Source: Haliclystus octoradiatus (taxonomy: Eukaryota > Cnidaria > Staurozoa > Stauromedusae > Haliclystidae). Taken from it: a DNA stretch of 64,000 bases. This document shows, piece after piece, positions 22,501-34,500 of the stretch; within the stretch, counting starts at the first letter, position 1, and every line of letters begins with the position of its first letter. The notes beneath the pieces are model-generated. The model was not told the origin of the DNA. It did no database searches and was given only the letters and a program-made list of their open reading frames with translations. The stretch lies in the NCBI GenBank assembly GCA_916610825.1, contig OU744451.1:11782864-11846863 (forward strand), given 5' to 3'. The position numbers and the translations under genes were made by a program.

Positions 22501-25500
22501 TGTTTTCAACTTTGTGTAAACAAAGACCGCAGAACAGGAAGTTGTCCACTTAAGACATGATATTTGACCGTAACAAACTTGAAAAGGAGTCCGCTGTCCG
22601 CTTTAGACATAACAATTAATTTGTGTTCTCATTAACTGTGTTATGATAATTTATTTAGGTTTTCATTTGTTGATCTTGCTGGATCAGAACGCCAGGGGAA
22701 AACAAAGGCTGCTGGTGGTCAATTGAAAGAATCAAATAATATAAATAAATCAATAATGACACTTGGGAAATGTATTAACACCATCAGATACAATCAAAGT
22801 CATACGTGAGTTGATTTTACATAATTAATAAATCGATGTTTATATATTGACACCACACATAGTGTAGTGTTTATGGTGTGGTGCCATTGGCTACTTTCAG
22901 AAGTGCCTCATTGATGTGCTGCTTGCTTATGTTACAGGAAGCATCCATATTTTGTTCCTTATCGTGAAAGTAAATTAACAAGATTATTCCAACCTTTCTT
23001 CGTTGGAAGAATGAAAGGCTGTTTGATTGTTAATGCGAGTCAATGTAGTGACGTGTTTGATGAAACATACCATGTCATGAAATTTTCTGCTATGGCTAAA
23101 CAGGTGAGCACTGGATCATAACAATTTAGTTTTGTCAAGACAGGGGAAGGGTTCAAACAAGAACATCGTTGTTCTATCTAATGATCCTTCTACCCAACTA
23201 TCTATTGTTTTGTCACCCTTATAAGCCTGTAAAGAAAAAGATGATTGTAGCTACATGACGTAACTTTTTGTTTGTTGGACGCAAACCAAACTTTTGGTGT
23301 CTTTGTTATTTGTTAGCATTTTATTATCTGACAATAGTATTTGATTCGATTGCTCGCTCTCTCTCCTCAGAACAAATCATGTATCTTTCCCTATTGTCAA
23401 TGAAGTTTACATTTTCTATGGCCTCGGTTGCAACAAAAAGATGCAGCTACTTTAAAGATAGACTAACCAATTCCTTTTTTATTTTTACAATTTAGGTTAC
23501 CATCAAACCACGCAATCTTAGTGCTGATCAACCTGCATTTATTATTGCTACAAATTCACCTAAGCATCGTCATTTACTAGATAAGTCTTATGTTGAACTC
23601 GATGAAGAATATACGCAAGATGAGGTAGGCTGACAGTTATTAAAAAAACAATCAAGATAAACTCATTGTAAAACAAAACTAAGCAAAACCACAGACCCAC
23701 AGTTATTCAATAACTCTATAGCACAATAAGAAACACAGAGGTTATTCAACCCCTTCATGTGTATGTGTTTTATTTCAGTATTTGTCACACTAAAACATTT
23801 ACCTCTTAATAATTTTTTCAATCCAATAGGTTGATTGATAAAATTCAACTTAAAAATTGAACTGTTGTGACTGTTTGAAATTTGAAAAAATGAAGATTCA
23901 AATTCAAGTGATGTCAGGCTGGGGTTATATGGACGACCCAAACTCAATAGATTGCATTTCACTTGAATCAAATCTAATGAGGGTGCGCTTTGTGTAACAC
24001 CATTCAGTTCATCAAATTCCTCAAGAGCGTTTGGTTCAACAGGCTAGCTCCGCACGTCAAGCCTTGTCATGCAGAGCTCTTCTCCGTGAATTAAATTCAT
24101 TTCCGCGTCATACGAGCGAACTATGGTCACACCGAACAAAATATTTATGAATCACGGTGTCGTGACTGAGCTCCTAAATCTACCTTATATAACAATAAAA
24201 CTGGGACATGAGCAAAACCATAAATTATTTCAAAAAATGTTAATGTCATGGAAAACATCACTTTTGAGAAGTTCTTATGGAAGCTGATGTTGATGTATTT
24301 TCAAAATCATGATTCAAAACATTTAAAAATGCTTTATTTGAGTAAATCACAATGTATCAGCGCTAGGATTTGAGTAGCTTTTATTGTAATACATCAAAAC
24401 AGTCTGGTTTCAAACCGTGCGATATAATTCCAAGAAAACATACTTCCTATAATGTCACATGTTGGCTAGTTTTTAAAATCTTTAACATTTGATTTGTTTC
24501 TATAATCCCAAATGCTAACTTAATGCTATTCTGTGTCTTTGTCAAATTGCGTTCGGTTTGTCCATGCAGCCCCAGTCTCAGTGTATTCAATTGTTGATTG
24601 TGATGCGAATGTGCACAATATGATCACTGCAGCTATTTAGCATCTGCTCATTACAGTGTTGTACCAGTCAGAATAATATTGCGCTCATTCCTAATGCAAC
24701 AAGTAAAGATAAAAGGTTGAATTTTAATTTTTTATTGAGTTTGCTGTATTTCACTCGATTTTCTCCTTTGGGAAGAAGCTGATCTATTTGTCTGGATATT
24801 CTTTATCACTGTAGCTTGTTATCTTGGTGCAGAAACTTAGAGAAGATCAGAGAAAGCAAACTATCGAAATGCAAAGGAATGAAACTGAACTCAGAGCCAA
24901 ATTTTATGAGGATAGCAAACAGCTACTGTTGGTTGCTGGGGAGACGCGTAGGTATATACATGTAAAGAAACTTTAATCTGCTGTGTTGTAATATTTTATA
25001 ACCCAACAACTGTAACCTAATTAAAAGGTTCATTCACTTGAAATTGTCTCTGTACTTTTTGTAAGATTGTATTATACTTGGCGCAGTATCACAGATTGAT
25101 TTGTAGAATGACTTAAATGACATCTTATTGGCTGTAATATTTATGTTTATGCAAGCCTATTGTCGATGTGAGAGAGACATACACAACACAGTCATTTAAT
25201 AAAGTAATTATATTCACCTTTCTGTCCAGGAACTCAATACGCGAGTGCAGGAACAAGACTAGAAACACCTTAAATATAAAACAATAACCACTAATCTGCA
25301 GTACCGCAGTCAGCTACCATTACATCACACCTATGTATTGGCTTGTGTCGTTATTTAATCCGGTACACCTTTGATCACAGGAGGGGCAACACGCAATATA
25401 TCTAAACATAAAATCACAAAATTTTAATTGTTCAATTTAAATTAACGTCATCTAGAAAGCAATATGAAGAAGATTTGGCTCAAACAGAAGAATTCTATGA

Positions 25501-28500
25501 GCAAAGAATTGAGTTGTTGACGAAAACTTCCCAGAAAACTATGCAAATGAGAAGCTTGGGAAACTTAGAAGGAAATGTTGTGCCTTTAGAGGTGCTTGAA
25601 GAGGAACGCATGAAAGTTATGGTAAGTACAGAAATATAAATGTGTCTACCAGTAGGCTACTCATTTATTTATTTACTCAATTAATATTCAATCAAGGCAT
25701 AATATAATTTTGGTATTGCCTAAGTAAGACTGATTTGCTTTTGCTTTGCTAAAGTACTCTTGAAAGGTCACACACAACTCCTAAATCTAAGACAGTCACT
25801 ATTAAAGGTGTATGAATGCCACCCGACTCCGATTGGTTTTTGGATTGGATTCTGATTGACTTTCAGCATTTGGATCGCATGGATCGCATTGACATTTTCT
25901 GTCGGATTAACTCGGATTTTGAAACATTTTTACACGGTTTTTGCATTGTTATTGTTTACATTTGTCACTAGATTTAATGTAGTGATGATTTAATGATTTA
26001 ACTGTAGTGTCGATAATCATTGTCAATAACAGTCAAAATACAGCATTAAAAAATGTTTAATTAAATAAATTTAATTAAAAAAATTTCGGCTTTGAGATAA
26101 AAATATCGGACCAGATTATTTTTAATCTTGAAATTTTGATCGGATCAGATCGGGTGAACTGTAATTCCAAGAATTGTAAATGATCGAACTTTGTGGTGTC
26201 ACTAGTACAATTAATGATAGTTAATAGTTAATGATAGTTAATAAGTTTGTTTACAATATTGATCATCTAGATCAATATTACAACGGATATCGTTATAAGT
26301 TATAAAACAGTTGAAATATTGTTTTGATTAGATTTTGTATAGCTGAGTAACAAACAGTCGTGTTTTAGATAAATGTTATATTAAATAAGTTCTTTAACTT
26401 CATAGTATATCATTTATTCGTTTACTTACTTTTATCTCACAACTACAACTATATATACATTGGTATAAGTCGCGTTGTGACAATTGGAGCCCGATTAATC
26501 GAACTTTATTCACCGCTGAGAAAAGACGAGACGAACGAGCAACACAACAAAGTATATTCAACCAAAGATCGGTGAGATCTATCTTGTTTTAAACTCCATT
26601 TAATTAACAATTTTTTACTTGTCTATTAGTTGACATCACTTCTCATATATTTGTGAATTGTGGTCTGTAATAGCGTTTTATTTTTACTGTTGAAAACTTG
26701 AACTGTTGTTTTCTTGACATATTGCGTTTTACGTTCGCCATTTTGTTGAGATTCAATATCACTGTGTCCACAGGGAGCTCAGCCCTGTCATCTTGTCGCC
26801 ATTAGCAACTGGATATTTTGTATAATTTAAAGATGGCGTCTGCTATTCCGATCGATGACGTTGAAATTGAAGTTGAAACCGCTTTTCTGAGATTAACTAC
26901 TGCTGAATTAACTACAGTAGCAGAGGGACTCTATATTCCTACTGAGAATTGGGAGGGAAAATCTAAAATATACATAATAAAATTATTACGACGTTACTTT
27001 GACACTTTGAATGAACTTGAGCGTTACACAGCTTTTATTAACTTGCTCAAAATTATCACGGATGAATTTGTATCTCAAACCAGTACCACTAATGTTTCAT
27101 CAGTTGCTACATCTGAAACTGTCAATATTACAACAGTAGCTCAGTCATCTATAACTGCAATAACTGTGTCTACCGATGCTTTACCTTTGTCCTCATCATT
27201 ACCATTATCAACCCAATCGATTCTGTCATCCATCAATTCACCTGTACCTACAGTTACCACTTCCACCGTACTACCTAACTCAATTCCTAGTACTGGTTCA
27301 TCATCAACAAATCCTATTATTTATAGTTTGAACCGTGTACAGAACTTGTGTAAATTGTCTGGTCAGATTGGCCATCCAGGTCAAAAAGATAAGCTGAGTT
27401 ATGTTGGCCTTATCCGCCAAATTAATGATCAACTTGCACGTGGTTACACTGATAGTGAGGTAACTTCTGCTATAATTCGTGCCATAACACCAGGAATACA
27501 GCTACGCTCATATTTAGAAACATTACCAGATATTACTTTACCACGATTAAAGGAGATTGTTCGATCACACTATCAAGAAAAATCTTCCATCGAACTTTAC
27601 CAGGAACTAACCAGCATGCGTCAACAAGAAAATGAAGATCCTCTTGCATTTATTTTAAGAGCATTTGAATTGCGTTCAAAAGTATGCCTTGCCTCTGAGG
27701 AAGAAGGTGGTGTGAAGTGTGATCATCACTTAGTGAATTCTCTGACAATGGACACCATTGAAAGTGGAATACGGCAAGAGTATGAAAATATACGCATACA
27801 AATTAGACCATTTCTTCGAATGCCTGGAGTTTCAGATGTGACTCTTATAACTCAGATGCGAACTATCATGGCAGCTGAAACTAATAGAAACAATAAAATT
27901 GGGCAACAGCAGAAACACGTAAAGAGAATTAATGCTGTTAAAGTACCAGATCAAACTGAATCAGCCTCAAATACAGACATGTCTTCATTGCTTGAGGCAA
28001 TCAAAACCTTGCAAATTCAAGTTTCCTCGATAAATGAATTAAAGAGTAATGTTAATAAAATCCAGGCAGATCTCAATGCCATTGGGAGACCTCAGAACAG
28101 CCAACCACGATTACCTGTTTGCCAAAACTGTTTAACCTCTGGCCTAGATAAATGTCCTCATTGCCGTAAATGTGGAGGAGACAATCACATTGCAAGGTAC
28201 TGTAGAAAGAGGTCGGAAAACTTCAACGGCCTGCAGACCAGGGACGGTCAGTAGGTCCAACAAAAGAAATGTCCCCTGTGAATGTATGTCATTTATGTAA
28301 TGCTGTTTGTACAAGAATGATGCAATGTTCTGGTTGTCATGTTACTAAGTATTGCAATACTGAATGTCAATCAAAAGACTGGACGACGCATAAAGTGCTA
28401 TGTAATGCTATACATACGTTACAATCAGAATGTTTATCTACAAACCATGATTTATATGTGAATCCCATGTGTACTTCACCAAAAACAAAATTGATAAAAC

Positions 28501-31500
28501 TTATTGGTGAAAAATGTCTCATATCTTGTCTATTGGATAACACCGCAACAAAGTGTCTGTACGATACTGGTGCCCAAGTATCTCTCATCTCTGAACATTG
28601 GTTAAATAATAATCTACGTGATTGGACCATCAAAGACATCAAAGAGCTACTACCTGAAGAAGAACAGGAATTTGTATTAAAATCTGCAAACAGTGTTGAT
28701 ATTCCATTTAAAGGTTACATCGAACTTTCATTTCAGTTAAAACACTGGAGTACAAATAATAATATTTTGGTACCATTTTTAGTAACGCAAGAACAGCTCC
28801 AAGACCCAATTCTTGGCTATAATGTAATCAAAGAGATAGTGAAACCAGGAAATACATACGGACCTGCTGATATCAATTTACAAAATGCCATGCCATTTCT
28901 CACTGATGTACAGCCTGTCATTAGTTTGATTCAATCAGATGTTACTGATATATTATGCAATGTAAGATCTCCCAATCATATTACTACAATCAATCCTGGT
29001 CAAAATTACATACTAACGTGTTCTGTACAGGCAAGTCCTTCCAACGTCAGAATACCTGTTATATTTGAGCCAAATGTTATGAGTCCATGGCCTGCTGCAC
29101 TCGAAATTTCAGAGACATTATTAACTTTACCAGCAGGAACATCATGTCATATTGATATTCCAATCACCAATACATCATCATCTGCTGCTCACTTGACGCC
29201 ACGTATTGAGCTTGGATCGTTACATGTAATCTCATCAGTTACACCAATACCAGTGTGTCTCCAGTCTTCAACGACTTCTGCAATTCAAATTTGTGATAAC
29301 CAAGTCATCAATACCACTGCTACAAATGAGACACCCAGACAAGAAGTACCACCAGTTGATTTGTCTCACCTTACAGCTGAACAGTATACTATTGCAAAGA
29401 CCATGCTGAGCAATGAAAGAGAAACATTTTCAAAGCATTCTGGTGATATTGGCTGTGTACCTGAAGTTCAAATGAAAATTCCCTTGAATAATGAAGTACC
29501 TGTTCAGAAACGCTACAATTCCATTCCACGTCCATTGTATCCTGATGTCAAAGCATATATTCAAGACTTATTAAATCGTCAACTTATTACCAAATCAAAT
29601 TCTGCATATTCATCTCCTATTGTACTAGTTCGCAAAAAGTCTGGAGAACTCAGGTTATGCTGTGATTTTCGACAACTAAATAGCAAAACGATTCAAGATA
29701 GTCATCCGTTGCCGCGTATACAAGAAGCTTTGGACAGCCTCGGAGGAAAATGTTGGTTTAGCTTACTTGATCAAAGCCAAGCCTATCACCAAGCATTCAT
29801 CCATCCAGCTAGTAGACACAAGACTGCATTTTGCACACCTTGGGGACTATACGAATGGGTACGCATCCCTTTTGGTCTAATGAATGCACCAGCACAATTC
29901 CAACGGTTCATGGAAGAATGTTTGGATGGAATGCGAGATGATTTTGTCATACCATATTTAGATGATCTTCTAGTATTTTCTAACTCATTCGAAGAGCATG
30001 TAAAGCATTTGCAGCAAGTCTTCGAACGCCTTCGCTCTCATGGCATCAAACTGAAAGCATCAAAATGCAACTTATTTAAGCAAGAAGTAAAATACCTTGG
30101 ACGTAAGATAACACCTGACGGATATTGTTTAGATCCAGATAATGTTGTTGCTGTAACGAAATTATTGGAAAGTCATCCAAACACTGTTGGTGATTTACGA
30201 AAAGTTCTTGGTTTTCTTGGCTATTTCCGTAGATTTGTTCCCAATTTTGCAAGTCATGCCAAACCCCTTTATCACTTACTGGAGAATCATCTGCTTGATC
30301 ATACTGGGAAATCTGAAAAACCATCATTCTCAACAAAAACGAAAAGTAAAAAGAAAAATCTTAATGGTCAACTACCATCTACTGCCTTGATTACCTGGTT
30401 AAAAGAACATCAAGATGCTCTCAAGTCATTGGTCACAGCTATAACAACTGCACCAACATTATGTTACCCAGACTTTTCTATGCCATTCATCGTTCATACT
30501 GATGCTAGCAAACATGGTTTAGGTGCTATACTATATCAAAAACAAGATGAGAAGCTCCGTGTTGTAGCTTTTGCCAGTCGCTCACTTCAAGGATCAGAGC
30601 GGAATTATCATAGTTCTAAACTCGAATTTCTGGCTTTAAAATGGGCTGTAACTGAACAATTTCGTTCGTATCTGTATTATTCTCCATCATTCAAAATTTT
30701 CACTGACAATAACCCTCTCACTTATGTTACAACTACTGCAAAGCTTTCAGCTCTAGGACAAAGATGGGTTAGTGAACTTGCTGATTTCAAGTTTACAATA
30801 CATTACCGCAGTGGAAAGCATAATGTGGATGCCGATTTTTTATCACGTTATCCAGAAAAACTTCAACAATCTATGAACTCCTATGATGCAACTATTGATG
30901 GATTGGAGCTTAATGCAATCTTTCAAGGTAATATTGTACAATCAAATGATGACGAAGCATGGTACATGATAAATGCTCTTCAGCCAACTTCTGGTCCTAC
31001 AAGATGCAATCTCAATGATCTATTGTATGTTAAACGCTGTCAGCAAGAAGATTCCTCCCTTGCTCTCGTCCTTGGACATCTACTAAAAGACCAAAGACCT
31101 TCAACTGAAGAAATTAAAAAATACAATAAAATTACTTTGAAGCTTCTACATGAATGGAACCTTCTGTTTATTGATGAGCGTGGCCTGCTTTGTCGCTGCA
31201 CAAGTACCAAAGCACAAATTGTTATTCCTGAGATTCTTCGTCCATTTGTGTATCACGAACTACATAACGATATGGGACACCTAGGTGTTGAACGAACATT
31301 GAATTTAATCCGAGATCGCTTCTTCTGGCCTTACATGAGTTCCGACATTGAGAATTATATTACAAATATATGCACCTGTATCAAACAACGTCGACCAGCA
31401 GCATTACGACCTGCTCCCATGGATTCAATCTTAACATCCGCTCCATTGGAACTGATCTCCATAGACTTTGTACACCTCGAAACTAGTTCTGGTGGCTATG

Positions 31501-34500
31501 AGTACATTCTCACTATTGTTGATCATTTTACTCGTTTTCTTCAAGCGTATCCGACCAGAAATAAATCTGCAAAGACAGCTGCTCAGAAGTTATACAATGA
31601 GTTTGTACCACGATTTGGCATTCCTCAGAAACTATTACACGACCAAGGAAAAGAGTTTGAAAATTCTCTATTTGCAGAACTAAACAAGTTGTATGGCATT
31701 AAGAAATGTCGGACTACACCTTATCATCCACAGTCTAATGGCCAATGCGAGAGAATGAATGGGACAATTCTTGCTTTGCTACGAACATTGGAAGAAAATC
31801 AAAAGTCTCATTGGAAAGATCATTTAAATAAGCTGATTCATGCCTACAATTGTACGCAACATAGCATAACCAATTATTCACCTTATTTCTTGATGTTTGG
31901 AAGATCGCCGCGTCTACCAATCGATGAGATATTTTCAACTTACACGCCTAAGACGAAGTCGTATAAAGATTACGTAAAAACATGGGCGTCTGCCATGTCT
32001 GATGCATATCAAATAGCTGGACAGCGTACAGCGTCAAGAAAAAGCAAAGATAGAGATCGTCGCAACAGTGGTAGACTAGCTGCATCACTTGAGCCTGGAG
32101 ATAGAATTTTGGTGAAAAATGTTACTCCACATTCAGGCCCTGGCAAATTGCGCTCATATTGGGAACCACATGTATATGAAGTAATCTCTGTCATTGGAGA
32201 TTCTGGTCTTGTTTATAAAGTATGTCGTGAGGATCAAGTTGGGAGAGAAAGGGTACTGCATCGCAATCTACTGTATCCATGTGATCAATTACCTTCGGAA
32301 TCCAAAGTTCTGGGTACAAAAGAGGCTGATGCGGAAAAACAGAATGTACCTCTAGACAACAGACATCAAAACAATATTTTTTATGACAATGAAGATAGGG
32401 AACAATTGGCTGATGTCGAAGATGAAGATGAAGATGAAGTACCAGATGAATTAATTGTTTATCAACAAGATGATGATGCGGCAACTCCAAATTGTACAGA
32501 TACAATTGATTATGGAGTGTTGCAACCAGAAGATGTATTCGAAGATACCCATCCCAGAGAAATGGAAGAAGAAGAATTAGTAGAAGAAGAAGAAGAAGAA
32601 GAAGAAGAAGAAATAGCAGAGGAAAGAGAAGAAGACAATTCACCTCAGTCCACTAACCGCCCTAGACGTACATTAAGACCTAGACAAGTGTTTACATATA
32701 ATGAGCTAGGTAATCCAACTATCTGCAATATTCATCCAACTCAATTACATAAGACGCCTCAAAGCATTTACGCACATCCAAATGTATTACATCATACGTA
32801 TGCACCATATCCATCTTATTTACCCATGATGCCTTCAACAACGCCTTACCCTTGCTATATTACATCGTATTCATCGTATTATTACTTGGTTCCTAGATTT
32901 TCACAGCCAATCTTGGTTTAATAAAAGCTATTTATAATTCTGGTTTAGTACATCTTTACAAAGATTTTATCACTATCATGTTGAAAGATATTATTTATTT
33001 GGATCATTGGATTTATTACATATTTAAAAAAAATTATGATATTTTATATTTGATTGCCAAAGAATTTATATCTATTGTATATTATGGAGTTTACACAGTA
33101 CTGCTTCATTGTTATGGTTAAGAGTGTATGGAATTTATAGATTTATGGTTAAAAGTTGATAGGGTTGTTTACCAGAGAAATACTACAATTGGTCATTATG
33201 ATTATTTGTTATAAGCAAATAATATATGTTAAAAATTTAAATTGATTTATCAATTATCATCAAATAGTATTTTATGTGTGATCATTAATTAAGTTATTAA
33301 GAAATTATTAATCCACATCATATATTGCTAAATATATTTTGTTTAGAATCTATAACGTGGCTTGATAAGTTTCATATGTTAAATATTTTATAGTTTTATA
33401 TAAAGCATACTTCTTTAAAGAAGGGACGAATGTCACTAGTACAATTAATGATAGTTAATAGTTAATGATAGTTAATAAGTTTGTTTACAATATTGATCAT
33501 CTAGATCAATATTACAACGGATATCGTTATAAGTTATAAAACAGTTGAAATATTGTTTTGATTAGATTTTGTATAGCTGAGTAACAAACAGTCGTGTTTT
33601 AGATAAATGTTATATTAAATAAGTTCTTTAACTTCATAGTATATCATTTATTCGTTTACTTACTTTTATCTCACAACTACAACTATATATACATTGGTAT
33701 AAGTCGCGTTGTGACAGTGGTGAGCCCTTAGCTTCTTGTTTTCCATGAGTTGATGATGCATGTGATGTTGGCCGAGATAATGAGACAGCCGTGTAGAAGC
33801 TATAAAGCTGAGTATCCATTGTTGACCACTTTTCGCGAAACGCCCTTTCATACTGAAGCCATTCTTGACCATTAAACTGGCGATACGTACATGCTATGAG
33901 TAATTTATATAGTAAAGATCACACCTATAAGAGCAGTATGGTGTCAAAACCAACACATTAATGATCAATGCTTACATTGGCCACTCCAAGCGAACTCATA
34001 TGACTCATTGCTGGCGATGATTCAAATGTTAGTGGGTTCACTGAGATAGCCACACAGCTTGCGTAATTTCGTTAACCAGCGTTTGTCTTTCAGCTGAAGA
34101 TAAAGTTGATAATACTGACGTTGAAGGGACAGAAGAGACAAATGAAGTGTCCAAACTGTTTCTTGTTTGACGAAACATCTTATATTGACAAAGAAATCGT
34201 TGCGATGAAAGATCAATCAAAGTAATAAAAACGCCAATAAAATGGATATCGATAAAACAAATAAACTTATAAAAATAGTAGTAAATTAATGTCTCTATCA
34301 CACTCGAAGCTTTTGGAGCTCTTGTGTATAATAAAAAACGCAAATAAGTGCGACTGCGGATGCGTATGCTTTCAATCCCTTGAAGGAATGACTAGAACAC
34401 AAAACTAGGTAGGCTACGCCCTTGCAGATGGCACCTTCCGCAAAGATAGATAGAAGCTAGGACCTTCACAGTATGATATTTACCTAACCAGGCAAGAATT

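Larger units (their letters stand above)
26197..33716 (+). mobile_element. Intact young Ty3/Gypsy retrotransposon with MYND-finger Pol
   Basis: A 7520-bp element with 286-bp LTRs (TGTCACTAG...TTGTGACA) that I read as identical, and a 4-bp duplication GTGG on each side (26193-26196, 33717-33720). It has a primer binding site, gag, a separate pol frame and a purine tract. Both frames are intact, so the copy is very recent and may be competent. It lies in a kinesin intron in the sense orientation, so its LTR promoter and polyadenylation signals could affect the host transcript. Confidence 0.95.

Noticed and set aside
23268..23495. 75-codon frame just before a kinesin exon
   Set aside because: It ends at the acceptor of the real exon and has intron-like composition. 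The exon reads in a different frame.
32191..32643. Minus-strand leucine-rich frame opposite pol
   Set aside because: Complement of the GAA repeat and pol, with no independent evidence.
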